Positions 47,747 to 58,689 are shown, numbered from the stretch's first letter. The stretch: 64,000 bases of DNA from Desulfolithobacter dissulfuricans (GCF_025998535.1 NZ_AP024233.1:3186001-3250000), one strand, 5' to 3'. Numbers and translations: made by a program. The notes: a model not told the origin generated them from the sequence alone.

Positions 47747-48855
47747 TTATCGGCATCCTCAAAGAGATCAAGACCGACGAGTACCGGGTATCCATGACGC
47801 CTGCCGGGGTGGAAATCCTCCACCAGGCCGGGCACGAAATCCTGGTGGAAAAAAACGGCGGCATTGGCTCCGCCTTCACCAACGAGGAATACGTTGCCCA
47901 CGGGGCGCAGATCGTTGACACCCCGGAGGAGATCTATCGCCGGGCCGATATGATCATGCATGTCAAGGAGCCGCAGCCCTCGGAATACCCGCTGCTGCGC
48001 CGGGGCCAGATCCTCTTTACCTACCTGCACCTGGCGGCCAGCGAGGACCTGACCCGGGCCCTGATGGACAGCGGCGCGGTCTGCATCGCCTATGAAACCA
48101 TTCAAAAGGACGATGGCTCCCTGCCCCTGCTCACTCCCATGAGCGAAGTGGCCGGGCGCATGTCGGTCCAGGAGGGGGCCAAGTACCTGGAAATGGCCCA
48201 TGGCGGACTCGGGGTCCTGCTCGGGGGGGTCCCCGGGGTGGACCCGGGTAACGTGCTGATCATCGGCGGCGGAGTGGTGGGTGTGAACGCGGCCCGGGTA
48301 GCCTGCGGCCTGGGCGCCAAGGTGACCATCCTGGACACCAATATTGACCGGCTCAGATATCTCTCCGACATCATGCCCAGAAACTGTTTTCCGCTCATGT
48401 CAAGCCCGGCGGCGGTCCGCGACCTGATCCAGCGGTCCGACGTGGTCATAGGTGCGGTCCTGATCCCCGGGGCCAAGACCCCGAAACTGGTGACCAGGGA
48501 CATGCTGGCCACCATGAAGCCCGGGGCGGTGATGGTGGATGTGGCCATTGACCAGGGCGGCTGTTTCGAAACATCCCACCCCACCACCCACCGCAACCCG
48601 GTCTTCAAGGTGGACGGCATCATCCATTACTGTGTTTCCAACATGCCCGGCGCGGTACCCAAGACCTCTACCCAGGCCCTGACCAACGCCACCCTGCCCT
48701 ATGCTGTGCAGCTAGCCGACAAGGGCTGGCAGCAGGCCATGCGGGAGAGCCCTGAAATTGCCCGGGGCGCCAACGTGGTGCTGGGCCGGATCACCTACAA
48801 AAATGTGGCCGAGACCTTTGGGCTCGAATACGTTCCCCTGGAAGAGCTTCTCTGA
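47743..48855 (+). CDS. ald: Alanine dehydrogenase
   Basis: A 370-residue NAD-dependent enzyme that interconverts L-alanine and pyruvate plus ammonia. [22 protein letters not shown] is the canonical N-terminus. His/Lys of the active site lie in [13 protein letters not shown]. The NAD fold is [29 protein letters not shown], and the C-terminal [20 protein letters not shown] with [12 protein letters not shown] is diagnostic. It is coupled to the upstream kinase by overlap. The open frame extends 20 codons upstream into that gene but without a ribosome site. Confidence 0.97.
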   Translation: MIIGILKEIKTDEYRVSMTPAGVEILHQAGHEILVEKNGGIGSAFTNEEYVAHGAQIVDTPEEIYRRADMIMHVKEPQPSEYPLLRRGQILFTYLHLAASEDLTRALMDSGAVCIAYETIQKDDGSLPLLTPMSEVAGRMSVQEGAKYLEMAHGGLGVLLGGVPGVDPGNVLIIGGGVVGVNAARVACGLGAKVTILDTNIDRLRYLSDIMPRNCFPLMSSPAAVRDLIQRSDVVIGAVLIPGAKTPKLVTRDMLATMKPGAVMVDVAIDQGGCFETSHPTTHRNPVFKVDGIIHYCVSNMPGAVPKTSTQALTNATLPYAVQLADKGWQQAMRESPEIARGANVVLGRITYKNVAETFGLEYVPLEELL

Positions 48856-49143
48856 CCCCGGGTACCGGGCGGAGCGGACTTCAATGGAAAAACAGTCTGT
48901 TCGCCCCATACTCCTGTTGCATTATCCGTGCACTCGGGCTATAAGGTTACATTGCCTTTCGTCTCCCGCCTGGAAGCCGATTCCCGCTGCTTGTACTCCG
49001 GTTCATCTGTATCCGAATCCAGCCTTTCCCTTCGAGTCAGCCTGTACGTACAACTGCCAGCCCGATTCTTTGCAGGCCCGGGCCGAACAGGCATCATTGT
49101 TCAATCCCATATCAAAAAAAAATCCATACAAACGGAGCAGTAG
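48856..49143. other. Intergenic region without a supported gene
   Basis: 288 bases between ald and the SlyD-type gene. A 71-codon open frame at 48928-49143 has no ribosome site and an unlikely composition. I see no clear terminator or promoter. Confidence 0.5.
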
Positions 49144-49566
49144 ATGAACATCAGCGAAGGAAAACAGGTATCCATCGAATACACAGTAACCCTGGACACC
49201 AACGAAACCATTGACACCAACGTCGGCCAGGAGCCGCTGACCTACACCCAGGGTGCGGGCGAAATCATTCCGGGCCTGGAAAAAGCCGTGGAAGGAATGG
49301 CGGCCGGCGAGAGCATGACCACCACCATTGGTCCTGAAGATGCCTATGGCCCGACCAATCCGGAGGCACTGGTGGAGGTTCCCCGGGACCATCTGCCGCC
49401 CGAGGCGTGGGAAGTTGGTGCCCAGCTCCGGGCCGAAGGCCCGGACGGACAGACCGTGGAAGGGGTGGTGGCCGAGCTCAGGGACGAGACCGCCATCGTC
49501 GACTTCAATCATCCCCTGGCCGGCAAGACTCTCCATTTCGAGGTCAAGATTATCGACGTCCGGTAA
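49144..49566 (+). CDS. FKBP-type peptidyl-prolyl isomerase (SlyD-like)
   Basis: A 140-residue FKBP with an inserted IF chaperone domain. It begins VSIEYTVTLDTNETIDTN, has the active-site stretch GAGEIIPGLEKAVEGMAAGESMTTTIGPEDAYGP, and then the insert EVPRDHLPPEAWEVGAQLRAEGPDGQTVEGVVAELRDETAIVDFNHPLAGKTLHFEVKI. The histidine-rich tail of E. coli SlyD is absent, as in most short members. It accelerates proline isomerisation and folding in the cytoplasm. CGGAG precedes the ATG. Confidence 0.93.
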   Translation: MNISEGKQVSIEYTVTLDTNETIDTNVGQEPLTYTQGAGEIIPGLEKAVEGMAAGESMTTTIGPEDAYGPTNPEALVEVPRDHLPPEAWEVGAQLRAEGPDGQTVEGVVAELRDETAIVDFNHPLAGKTLHFEVKIIDVR

Positions 49567-49583
49567 TACGACCGCCAGGGCCT

Positions 49584-49613
49584 GTTCCCTGTCCCGGAGC
49601 CGGGGCAGGGAAC
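49584..49613. terminator. Bidirectional terminator
   Basis: GTTCCCTG-T-CCCGG and CCGGG-G-CAGGGAAC form a long stem with a 2-base turn and one internal mismatch, between two convergent genes. Confidence 0.75.
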
Positions 49614-49634
49614 AAAATTCTTCGCGGCAGGGAA

Positions 49635-50747
49635 TCAGGTGGCGCTGCGCAGAGATTTACGGACAAAGAGCAGCAGCCGGCCAAGGCTCAGCTCGCCGGC
49701 AAAGCCACGCCACCGGTTTCTGAGAACCTCGGAAAACGGTACCGGCCGCGCCGCCAGGGCCGTGCCGAAGGCCATCTGCCTGGCCGCCAGCCGGAAATCT
49801 TCCATGGTTTTAACCGTATAACCTCCCAGGGAGGCCAGCAGGGACGGTATGGAACAGGCCGGCAGTTCATGCCGCTGCCAGCCGCCGGGCAGTTCCATGA
49901 AGAATTGCATCCCCCGGCGATGCACCCGGTTGCCCATGACCACTGTCTGCTCCAGGTCACCCGCCGGGATAGCTGGCCGGGAAAAATCGATAATAACGGC
50001 GTTTTCCGGAATCCGTCGGTGGAGTCGACAGGCCATGAAATCCCGGCCCCTGGGCAGGAGATTGACAACAAAATCCACCTCCTGCAAACGACGATCGGCC
50101 TCCTGTTCATCCACCAGCCTCACATCGTCCCTGCGGGTATAGCGGACATCGACCATCACGGTCCGATAGCCGTCCGCACCAAGATTGCTCTCCAGCAGCT
50201 CTCCCAGTTCTCCTCCGCCAAGGATAGCCACCGAAACCTGCCAGGGTCGGCGCTGGCCCCTGGCCGCCATGTGATTGACCGCCTCCTGAATGCTGAAAAT
50301 ATTACCCATGGTGGAACTGTAAATGGGCGGTTCAATGGGAATGTTATGCCGTTTTTCAAAGATAGGCCCTAACTGTCCGGCCAGTCCGATAGCCCGGGCA
50401 CCTGTAAGTTTCTTGATCCACAACATCCGCCGGAGTATGGCCTCGGCCTTGTGCCGGTTTTTCCTGAGCATAAGCTGCATGGGCGGATCAGGAATAACGA
50501 AATAGATCCCCACCGGCAGCCAACCGTCCATGATAAGGCCGGCCGGGGTGGGCCGAGCGGAAAAAAACCGCCTCAACCAGGAAATGTTGGGGCAAAGTTC
50601 ATTACACTCGGTATCGTCGGTGGGGTAGACGAGGAACAGGGTTTTGATCATTCCAGTCAGGCCAAGGGCCCAGATCAGCAGCCAGAGCGGCCAGCGCAGG
50701 AGCAGGCCGTAGACCAGAAAAACAAACTGGCGCAGGTATCTTTTCAT
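49635..50747 (-). CDS. Membrane-anchored Rossmann-fold protein, AAR-like layout
   Basis: A 370-residue protein I cannot name with confidence. The N-terminus has one or two hydrophobic segments (FVFLVYGLLLRWPLWLLIWALGLTGMI). The middle reads ARAIGLAGQLGPIFEKRH... YSSTMGNIFSIQEAV, followed by a dinucleotide-binding motif VSVAILGGGELGELLESNLGADG near 170-192 and DVRYTRRDD. This order (IxAxGGxx, TxGNxxx, then GxxGxxG) recalls fatty acyl-ACP reductases of cyanobacteria and related aminoacid/shikimate dehydrogenase folds, though the anchor is unlike them. AAGGAGGACACC precedes the ATG. It is convergent with the SlyD-type gene. Confidence 0.6.
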   Translation of the reverse strand: MKRYLRQFVFLVYGLLLRWPLWLLIWALGLTGMIKTLFLVYPTDDTECNELCPNISWLRRFFSARPTPAGLIMDGWLPVGIYFVIPDPPMQLMLRKNRHKAEAILRRMLWIKKLTGARAIGLAGQLGPIFEKRHNIPIEPPIYSSTMGNIFSIQEAVNHMAARGQRRPWQVSVAILGGGELGELLESNLGADGYRTVMVDVRYTRRDDVRLVDEQEADRRLQEVDFVVNLLPRGRDFMACRLHRRIPENAVIIDFSRPAIPAGDLEQTVVMGNRVHRRGMQFFMELPGGWQRHELPACSIPSLLASLGGYTVKTMEDFRLAARQMAFGTALAARPVPFSEVLRNRWRGFAGELSLGRLLLFVRKSLRSAT

Positions 50748-50944
50748 GGTGTCCTCCTTTATCTTTGTTCTCGCTTGGCCGCCTCACCCCTCCAGTGGCT
50801 TGAACAAGGCAGCAAACAGTCTCGATTCTTTTTTTATCGGTCGCTGGTAAGATATTGATTATCTGTTTGTTCAAAATTAATTACACAAGAATTACTTTTT
50901 GGTTATTTTGCGGCCTGGTTTCCGGAAAAACAGGCCGTAAAAAC

Positions 50945-50979
50945 AAAAAAAGGCCGCGTCATCCTGCGATAACGCGGCC
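50945..50979 (-). terminator. Terminator of the hybrid histidine kinase gene
   Basis: On the minus strand GGCCGCGT and ACGCGGCC form a perfect 8-bp stem followed by TTTTTTTGTTTTT, 42 bases beyond the kinase stop. The rest of 50748-50944 shows no gene. Confidence 0.9.
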
Positions 50980-51020
50980 TCTGCCGAACCTGGATCTGTA
51001 CTAAATTTTTAACCTATAAC

Positions 51021-52919
51021 TTATCCATCAAGCTCCCGACCAATAGCGCCGGCTATCTCCTCGAGGGTATAGGGCTTTTTCAGGTAACTGCGGACTCCCA
51101 GCTCCAGGGCTTCCCGCACCCGGTCGGTCTCGGAATAGCCGGAGACGATGATCACCTTCTGGTCCGGGTGCAGCTGGCGGATTTTCCGGTAGGTATCCAG
51201 GCCATCCATTCCCGGCTCCATGATCATATCCAGCAGGACAAGATCCACCTCCATTCCCCCCTGCAGGGCCGCCACCGCCTCTTCGCCGCTGGCGACCGTC
51301 TCCACCCGGTAGCCCAGGGTGGTCAGAATGCTGTTGCCAAGGGAGCGTTGTTCCGGCGCATCGTCGACCAGAAGAATCCGCTCGCCGCTGCCATGTTCGA
51401 TCCGCCGGGCTCCACCGGCCTCACGGGCCTGTTCCCTTTCCCCGGCTTCTGCGGCCGGCAGGAACACGGCGATGGCCGTGCCCCGGCCCCGAACACTCTC
51501 CACATCCAGGTAGCCGCCATGATCCTTGACCGTCCCCCAGACCACGGTCATGCCCAGCCCGGTGCCGCTGCGTCCCATGATCTTGCTGGTGTAGAACGGC
51601 TCAAAAATCTTTTCCAGGTTTTCTCTGGAGATACCCACCCCGGTATCTGTGACCGTCAGGACCACGTAGTTTCCGGGAATAATGGTGTCATACCCCTGCC
51701 GCGATGAATCGAGCCACCGATTTTCGGTGGTCACCACCACGGTGCCCTCCTGCTCGATGGCCTCAAAGGCGTTCACCAGGAGATTCATCACCGCCTTTTC
51801 CAGGTGCAGCGGCGAACCGATGACAGTCTGCAAATCTCCGGCGAGCCTGGTTTCCACCCGTACTTTGGGATATTCCTGCTTAAGGGCGATGAACTCCGGG
51901 CTCTGGAGATAGCTCCTGACGATTTCATTGAGCTGCACCTGCTCCTTGACCGAGATCCCCCGGCGGGCCAGGGTCAGGAGATCCTGGACAATGGCCGCGG
52001 CCCGCTCACCGGCCCGCTTGATATTCTGCAGCGGCACCCGCATCTCGCTCTCCGGCGGCAGTTCGAGAAGCAGCAGGTCCGGATAGCTGACAATACCGGA
52101 AAGAACATTGTTGAGATCATGGGCCACCCCGCCGGCCAACCGCCCCAGCAGTTCCATCTGCTTGGCCCGCAGCAGTTCGGCCTCCAGCCGCATCCGCTCC
52201 TCCTCGGCCCATTTCCGTTCCTCTATCTCGATCCGCAGGTGAGCATTGGCCCGCTCCAGCTCATCGGTCCTCAGGGCAACCCGGATCTCCAGCTGGTCGC
52301 GGATCTCTTCCAGCTCAGCCTCCTTCCTGCGCAACTGGTCAACGGTGTCGGAAAGAACGCGTTGTTTTTCCAGCATGGCGTCCCACGCCCCGGAGCGGCT
52401 ATGCTCCACCAGAAAGGCCAGGACACTGACCAGCAGGAAAGAAGGGATGAAGCGGATGGCGAAGTCCCGGGTGTACACATTCACCAGATCGCTCAGGAGA
52501 TCAAAGGTGAGGAAACCGCAGCAATAACAGAAAAGTAGACTGGTAGCCAGTATGCCCTGGCGCAGTCCCAGAAGATAGAGGGAAAAGAGGGGGAAGGTGT
52601 AGAGCCACATGAAGGCGGTGGTATGAACCCCGCCGATAAAAAAAAGATAACTGAAAAATATGCCGACAATGGTGACCCCGACACGGGAGACCAAAGGTTC
52701 GTTCCCGGTCTGGCGCAGGTAGAGAAAGAGGCCGGTATAGACAACGGCCATGACAAAATCCGCCAGGCCAAGGGCCACCGCATCCTGCACCAGGGCCACC
52801 GCTCCCAGGACCAGCAAAAGGATGATGCCGAGAATCAGGAAGGTATTAAGCAGAAAAATCCTTCTTCTGCTCTCACTTTCATGGTGCTCGCGCAGTCCAC
52901 TGTAAATTAAAAAACGCAT
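51021..52919 (-). CDS. Hybrid sensor histidine kinase with C-terminal receiver
   Basis: A 632-residue membrane kinase. Residues 25-175 hold about six hydrophobic segments (a 7TMR/MASE-like sensor). A coiled coil covers 185-260. The dimerisation box is GRLAGGVAHDLNNVLSG with phosphorylated His267. The ATPase part has NLLVNAFEAIEQ (N), VTDTGVGISRENLEKIFEPFY (G1/F) and SGTGLGMTVVWG (G2). The receiver starts at about 515 (RILLVDDAPEQ) with the acceptor Asp in VDLVLLDMIMEPGMDG and Lys in SYLKKPYT. The stimulus is unknown. No ribosome site is obvious at the start. Confidence 0.92.
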   Translation of the reverse strand: MRFLIYSGLREHHESESRRRIFLLNTFLILGIILLLVLGAVALVQDAVALGLADFVMAVVYTGLFLYLRQTGNEPLVSRVGVTIVGIFFSYLFFIGGVHTTAFMWLYTFPLFSLYLLGLRQGILATSLLFCYCCGFLTFDLLSDLVNVYTRDFAIRFIPSFLLVSVLAFLVEHSRSGAWDAMLEKQRVLSDTVDQLRRKEAELEEIRDQLEIRVALRTDELERANAHLRIEIEERKWAEEERMRLEAELLRAKQMELLGRLAGGVAHDLNNVLSGIVSYPDLLLLELPPESEMRVPLQNIKRAGERAAAIVQDLLTLARRGISVKEQVQLNEIVRSYLQSPEFIALKQEYPKVRVETRLAGDLQTVIGSPLHLEKAVMNLLVNAFEAIEQEGTVVVTTENRWLDSSRQGYDTIIPGNYVVLTVTDTGVGISRENLEKIFEPFYTSKIMGRSGTGLGMTVVWGTVKDHGGYLDVESVRGRGTAIAVFLPAAEAGEREQAREAGGARRIEHGSGERILLVDDAPEQRSLGNSILTTLGYRVETVASGEEAVAALQGGMEVDLVLLDMIMEPGMDGLDTYRKIRQLHPDQKVIIVSGYSETDRVREALELGVRSYLKKPYTLEEIAGAIGRELDG

Positions 52920-54387
<1,468 letters not shown>

Positions 54388-54509
54388 ACCCCATGGCTGG
54401 AGGACGGTCACCGCGCCACCAGCCACAACAGACAGTGAAAGTCCATTCCGGACCCGTTATCGTATCCAGCGGACTTTCAGCAACAACCTTGTATCCGGAG
54501 GATATATCC

Positions 54510-54854
54510 ATGACAGGAATTGCATATGCCGCGGGCGGAGCCCCGGCAGCCGGACCGGCCGGTGGCCTGGCCTCGTTCGTACCCCTTATTCTGATCTTTG
54601 TGATCTTCTACTTTCTGCTCATCAGGCCGCAGCAGAAAAAGGCCAAACAGCATCAGATCTTTCTCAACAACCTGAAAAAGGGCGACGAGGTGGTCACCAG
54701 TGGCGGCATCTTCGGCAAGATCACCGGTCTGACCGATACGGTCGTGACCCTGGAGATCGCCGATGGCGTGCGGATCAAGGTCACCCGCGCCTCCATCCTC
54801 GCCTCGGCGGCCGATACCCGCAAGCAGGCCGAAGCGCCTGCCAAGGGAGGATGA
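54510..54854 (+). CDS. yajC: Preprotein translocase subunit YajC
   Basis: A 114-residue single-pass inner-membrane protein. The N-terminal Gly/Ala-rich stretch is followed by the helix FVPLILIFVIFYFLLIRPQQKKAKQHQIFLNNLKKGDEVVTSGGIFGKI, the YajC signature. CGGAGGA is 7 bases before the ATG at 54510; the upstream extension lacks a site. It associates with SecDF. secD and secF would be expected next but are not here. Confidence 0.95.
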   Translation: MTGIAYAAGGAPAAGPAGGLASFVPLILIFVIFYFLLIRPQQKKAKQHQIFLNNLKKGDEVVTSGGIFGKITGLTDTVVTLEIADGVRIKVTRASILASAADTRKQAEAPAKGG

Positions 54855-54905
54855 GGCATAGGAGGCTGCTGATTTTTCATCGTGCATGAAAAAGAGAGTT
54901 TCCAG

Positions 54906-54945
54906 AGGCCGGACGACTGCCAAGAGCAGTTGCCCGGCCTTTTTT
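54906..54945 (+). terminator. Terminator of tgt-yajC
   Basis: AGGCCGG and CCGGCCT, with an inner ACTGC/GCAGT stem, followed by six T residues, about 50 bases after yajC. Confidence 0.9.
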
Positions 54946-55008
54946 CATGGTTCTTCCGCTGCCGATCAGCCTGCGGATTCCTGCCAGGCCACCCCCTGAA
55001 CCCTTTCC

Positions 55009-55791
55009 ATGGAACGTATCGTCCACAGCTCCCATGACGGCAACCATCCCACGGTGGTGGCCGACCAGGACAGTATCCGTATCCTGCGCTTTGGCACCGG
55101 GGCCCGGCAGAGCTGTGTCAACACCATGGAACCTCACCAGCTGGTCCTCGAATACACCCGCTGGATGATGACCGGCCTGCTCCTGACCCCGTCACCATCC
55201 CGGTTCATGGTCCTTGGCCTGGGCGGCGGCGCCATTGTCCACTACCTGCTGCACCGCTACCCGGGCTGCCAGATCACGGCGGTGGAACGCTCCCTCCAGG
55301 TCATCGACCTGGCCCGCTCCTGGTTCCTGCTCCCGGACGACCCCGCCCTGACCATAGTGCACGGTGACGCGGACGCCCATATTGCCCGGGACGATACGCT
55401 CTACGACATGATATTCGTGGATATTTTTGAACCAAACCACATGTCACCCCTGCTCTATGAGCCCGAATTCTACTCTCGGGTCCGGGCCCGGCTGGCCCCG
55501 GACGGTGTCATGGCGGTCAACCTGTGGAACGGTGAGAAAAAACCCTTTCTTAAGGCCAGAAACGCCGTCCGGAGCGGTTGCGGGGACCAGGTCCTTGAAC
55601 TGCCGGTCAGGAAACGGAGCAACCTGATTCTGCTGGGCTTTGAAGACACTGTGCCAAGGCAGCGGATCCGCCGGGCCCGCAAGAGGGTGGTCGAACTGGA
55701 AGAGCGGCTGGGGTTGCCGGTGGGCAAATATCTGAAAAAACTGCGCCGCACCAATCGCTCCCTGCTGCGCAACCTGCTCTGTCCACTGTAA
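55009..55791 (+). CDS. Spermidine-synthase-like methyltransferase-fold protein
   Basis: A 260-residue protein with the aminopropyltransferase/SAM fold: MVLGLGGGAIVHYLLHRYP (motif I), ITAVERSLQVIDLARSWF (acidic end of strand 2), IVHGDADAHIARDDTLYDMIFVDIFEPNHM and LYEPEFYSRVRARLAPDGVMAVNLW. The SpeE-type catalytic Asp is replaced by the VDIFE context, as in many orphan SpeE-like proteins, so polyamine synthesis is not assured. It is convergent with the radical SAM gene. Confidence 0.8.
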   Translation: MERIVHSSHDGNHPTVVADQDSIRILRFGTGARQSCVNTMEPHQLVLEYTRWMMTGLLLTPSPSRFMVLGLGGGAIVHYLLHRYPGCQITAVERSLQVIDLARSWFLLPDDPALTIVHGDADAHIARDDTLYDMIFVDIFEPNHMSPLLYEPEFYSRVRARLAPDGVMAVNLWNGEKKPFLKARNAVRSGCGDQVLELPVRKRSNLILLGFEDTVPRQRIRRARKRVVELEERLGLPVGKYLKKLRRTNRSLLRNLLCPL

Positions 55792-55803
55792 GCCGCGACC
55801 GTT

Positions 55804-56769
55804 TCAGGAGGAGATCCGGCTTCCCTGGTACACCCCTTTTTCCGCCAGGGCCCGGTGGAGCATGCGGGTCAGCCGCGGAGGCGGGACATCCCACCGCGGT
55901 CCGATGAGCAGGTGGAGATGGGAACGGGACCAGAGCCTGTGAATGACCACCCCGGGCGGTATGCGGGGGAGAATCTCTGTCAGCAGTTCGATGTAGGCCG
56001 GGGCGTCGAAAAGGGGAATCGGGGCCGCCCGGTGCATGGCATGGAGCGGAGTGTGGCGGATCACCTGCAGGTGGTGCAGCTTGATGGCATCGAGCCCATG
56101 GGCGCAGACCGTGTCGACCGTGGCCATCATATCCGCCCGACTCTCGCCGGGGATCCCCATGATGAGATGCACGCCAAGACCCAGGCCGACTGAGCGAATG
56201 CGGTGCGCCGCCTCAAAGTAGCACTCCACCCCATGGTTGCGGTTCAGAAGCTGCAGGCTGCGCTCGTGGACGGACTGCAGGCCAAGCTCCACCAGGATTT
56301 CCCGGCCACTTTGCCGGGCAAGATCCGCCAGGGCCCGGACCAGTCCGTCGGCCACCGCATCCGGCCGGGTGGAGAGGATCAGCCCCACGCAGTCCTCGAC
56401 CCCGAGGACCTGCTCAAGCATGGGCAGCAACCGGTCCAGCGGGAGCGCAGTGCAGGTTTCCTGCTGAAAGTAGCCGAAGTAGAGGCGAAACCGGTCGCGG
56501 AGCAGATAGCGACTCCCCCGGGCGATCTGGATTTCGATGGGATCGACGGCGTGGAGATAGTTGGGGGTGAAGCTGTCGGCCAGACAGAAGATACAGCCGC
56601 CCCGGGCGCGGTTGGGACAGGGATGGCCGGTGTGGAGGGGGATCTTGCCCACCGGTTGGCCATATCGATACCGGTAATGACGACTGAAGGTATTGATCAG
56701 TGGGCCCGGGAAGTCCAGGCTGCCGGATACGGGCTCCGTGTTTCCGCCGGCCCCGGTCTGGCGCGTCAC
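55804..56769 (-). CDS. TIGR01212/YhcC-type radical SAM protein
   Basis: About 321 residues of a radical SAM enzyme. The cluster motif is HPCPNRARGGCIFC (a long CxxxxxxxCxxC version) after INTFSRHYRYRYGQPVGKIPLHTG. Family-specific stretches are YLYFGYFQQE-like LYFGYFQQETCT, ILSTRPDAVADGLV, ELGLQSVHERSLQLLNRNH and HLIMGIPGESRADMM. The start is unclear: I use the GTG 14 bases after the fmdE stop, while an ATG at 56838 would overlap fmdE. An open frame reaching 57252 is a shadow of fmdE. The reaction is unknown. Confidence 0.85.
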   Translation of the reverse strand: MTRQTGAGGNTEPVSGSLDFPGPLINTFSRHYRYRYGQPVGKIPLHTGHPCPNRARGGCIFCLADSFTPNYLHAVDPIEIQIARGSRYLLRDRFRLYFGYFQQETCTALPLDRLLPMLEQVLGVEDCVGLILSTRPDAVADGLVRALADLARQSGREILVELGLQSVHERSLQLLNRNHGVECYFEAAHRIRSVGLGLGVHLIMGIPGESRADMMATVDTVCAHGLDAIKLHHLQVIRHTPLHAMHRAAPIPLFDAPAYIELLTEILPRIPPGVVIHRLWSRSHLHLLIGPRWDVPPPRLTRMLHRALAEKGVYQGSRISS

Positions 56770-56782
56770 GCCGCCATCCAGC

Positions 56783-57364
56783 TCACAACCGCTCGTAATA
56801 GCGCTCACCGGCACAGGCGCGGCAGAGGATACGGCCATAGCGCTCCACCTCCCGGCAGTCCTGGACCCAGTCGCCGCACCCCTCACACTGGACCCGCCGT
56901 ACCGGCCGGCCCGGCATGTCGCATTCGGAGATCTCCACCCGCACCTCTTCCACCTTGAACAGCTCCTCTTCCGGCATGATCCGGTAGGCGTCAAGCTGCT
57001 GCTGGTACTTGTTGCCCACCGCCGGGGCATATTTCTTCGCCAGTTCCCGCGATTCCTCCCTGGCCGTGATCCGGACCGCGCGGCCGGTCTCCAGGTTGAC
57101 AAAAGTGGCAGCCATGATCCCGAAATCCTTCCAGCGCATGGAGCGCTTGCCCAGGCTGCAGCCGGTAACCGACTGGATGGCGTCGGTGGCGCACCTGTCG
57201 ATCTCGACGACCACATAGAGCTTCTTGCGGTCATTACCCTTGGGATCATCAATGCCTATCAGCCTGAGCCCAAGCATGGACATCCGCACCCCGATCACCT
57301 GTCCGGCACAGACATGGCCGTGGATCTTTGTCGATATTTCAAGCAGCTTTTCAAAGGATTCCAT
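56783..57364 (-). CDS. FmdE-family protein with zinc ribbon
   Basis: A 193-residue FmdE-type protein. The N-terminal domain begins EKLLEISTKIHGHVCAGQVIGVRMSMLGLRLIG, with the conserved HGHxCAG, then EIDRCATDAIQSVTGCSLGKRSM. The C-terminus has a four-Cys ribbon, CEGCGDWVQDCREVERYGRILCRACA. FmdE was named for formylmethanofuran dehydrogenase but is widespread in sulfate reducers lacking that enzyme and may serve molybdenum or tungsten enzyme maturation. It is upstream of the radical SAM gene. Confidence 0.9.
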   Translation of the reverse strand: MESFEKLLEISTKIHGHVCAGQVIGVRMSMLGLRLIGIDDPKGNDRKKLYVVVEIDRCATDAIQSVTGCSLGKRSMRWKDFGIMAATFVNLETGRAVRITAREESRELAKKYAPAVGNKYQQQLDAYRIMPEEELFKVEEVRVEISECDMPGRPVRRVQCEGCGDWVQDCREVERYGRILCRACAGERYYERL

Positions 57365-57618
57365 AGTTGCAAACCTGTAGAGTTGTACAGAAAATCACCA
57401 TGATCTGCCTGTTTCCATGATAATTTTCATGTTTGGTTGTGGCCGGATACTGCGCATGTCCGCTCCAGCCCTGCCGGGTTATCATGGAGCGCGGCCCAGT
57501 CGCAGGGACGGGCCCGCCACCGCCGGACGGTGGAAAGGGAAGGAGACTGAAACGCTCAATTTAGGAGAAACAAACCTACCGCGCCCGGGAGGCAGCTTAC
57601 CTGGAGGCGGCAGCAGTG
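57365..57618. other. Intergenic region upstream of fmdE
   Basis: 254 bases rich in short stems but matching no riboswitch class I could confirm by eye, including molybdenum cofactor and cobalamin types. It separates fmdE from the upstream U32-like gene on the same strand. Confidence 0.35.
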
Positions 57619-58689
57619 TCAATCAACAGCAACACGCCTGTCCTGGAGGACGAGAGGCAGGGGCCGGGAAATGGTCTCGAAAAGTTCCTTGCAAAAGCCA
57701 CACTCATCGCATTGATGGGCGCACATGGAGAGGATATTGGCAAAATCGAACGACAGCCCGCGGTTATCCACGTAAAGCCGGTCGGAAAGGTGGTACATGG
57801 CGTCAAGCAGCTCCAGCAGATTACCCTCCCAGCGGTGCTCGATGTAGGCGGTAACGGTCCTGGTCAGAAATTCCGGTCCCAGGGTCCGGCCGCAAATCTT
57901 GATGGATTCCACGTGATAGAGGTAGAGGTCCGTGTCCTCCGGGCGGATGAAGGGAGACTGCAGCAGACGGTGCGGCTGCTGCTCCACCAGCCGCAGACAG
58001 CCCAGTTCCCGGTTCAGGTGATAGGTGCAGTCCCGCCCCATGAGATTGGAAAAGGCAATGTAGGCGTCATGGGACAACTTGTAGGGACAAAAGGGCAGGC
58101 AGCCCTCATTGGCCAGCAGTTCCAGGCCTATCTGCGGCAGTTCCTGGTCCCGCTGCAGGCCGATGGCGGCCAGCCGGTCCAGGTCGCGGTTCAGGGAACG
58201 ATCCAGGATTATCTTTGCCGGCCGGCGGAACCCGGTTTCGCGAATATAACCCAGCTGGGCCTCGATACGGGCAAAGCTGTCGAGCATGGTGTTGACGCTG
58301 GGCACGGCCTCGAGCAGGGCCACCAGGTCGGGCGCGGCATCGGCGAGCAGCTGCAGCAGGTAATGGTCACTGTAGATGATGCCGTCTATGCCGACCCTGG
58401 AAGCACAGTGATCCAGAATCTCCACCAGGGCGCGCAGGGCTTCTGAGTCGGTGAACAGGGCAGGTGAATAGAAACGGCTGTTGAGCAGGACATAGCGCCG
58501 TGGTCCCATGATGGTGCCCAGCAGCTCCAGGGTGGACTCAAGCGCCGCGTGATCAAAACGAACCCGGCTGTCAAAGCCGTGGTTGCCCGGCAGTTCGAAA
58601 TGGATGGATTCCAGGGCCGCGACATTGTCTGCCAGAAAAGAGGCATACTGCGGATCGGGGAGAAAGGGGACATTGAGAAAAGAAGTCAT
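57619..58689 (-). CDS. U32-peptidase-like protein
   Basis: A 356-residue relative of the U32 family. It has the cysteine-containing core NEGCLPFCPYKLSHDAYIAFSNLMG near 195 and YHVESIKICGRTLGPEFLTRTV near 265, where U32 proteins have their Fe-S or tRNA-modification residues, and a cysteine group CAHQCDECGFCKEL near the C-terminus. The first half is a divergent TIM-type barrel (SVNTMLDSFARIEAQLGYIRE). Its neighbour upstream is a canonical U32 protein, so a joint role in tRNA hydroxylation or a related modification is possible. Confidence 0.75.
   Translation of the reverse strand: MTSFLNVPFLPDPQYASFLADNVAALESIHFELPGNHGFDSRVRFDHAALESTLELLGTIMGPRRYVLLNSRFYSPALFTDSEALRALVEILDHCASRVGIDGIIYSDHYLLQLLADAAPDLVALLEAVPSVNTMLDSFARIEAQLGYIRETGFRRPAKIILDRSLNRDLDRLAAIGLQRDQELPQIGLELLANEGCLPFCPYKLSHDAYIAFSNLMGRDCTYHLNRELGCLRLVEQQPHRLLQSPFIRPEDTDLYLYHVESIKICGRTLGPEFLTRTVTAYIEHRWEGNLLELLDAMYHLSDRLYVDNRGLSFDFANILSMCAHQCDECGFCKELFETISRPLPLVLQDRRVAVD

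Noticed and set aside
48928-49143. 71-codon frame before the SlyD-type gene
   Set aside because: No ribosome site, Ser/Leu-rich composition, and it ends on the ribosome site of the next gene.
56770-57252. N-terminal extension of the radical SAM frame
   Set aside because: It is the shifted frame of fmdE, which has the conserved HGHxCAG and zinc ribbon; the extension is Ser/Arg-rich without structure.
57417-57600. Possible riboswitch upstream of fmdE
   Set aside because: I tried to match molybdenum cofactor and cobalamin consensus elements on both strands and found no complete set of conserved boxes.
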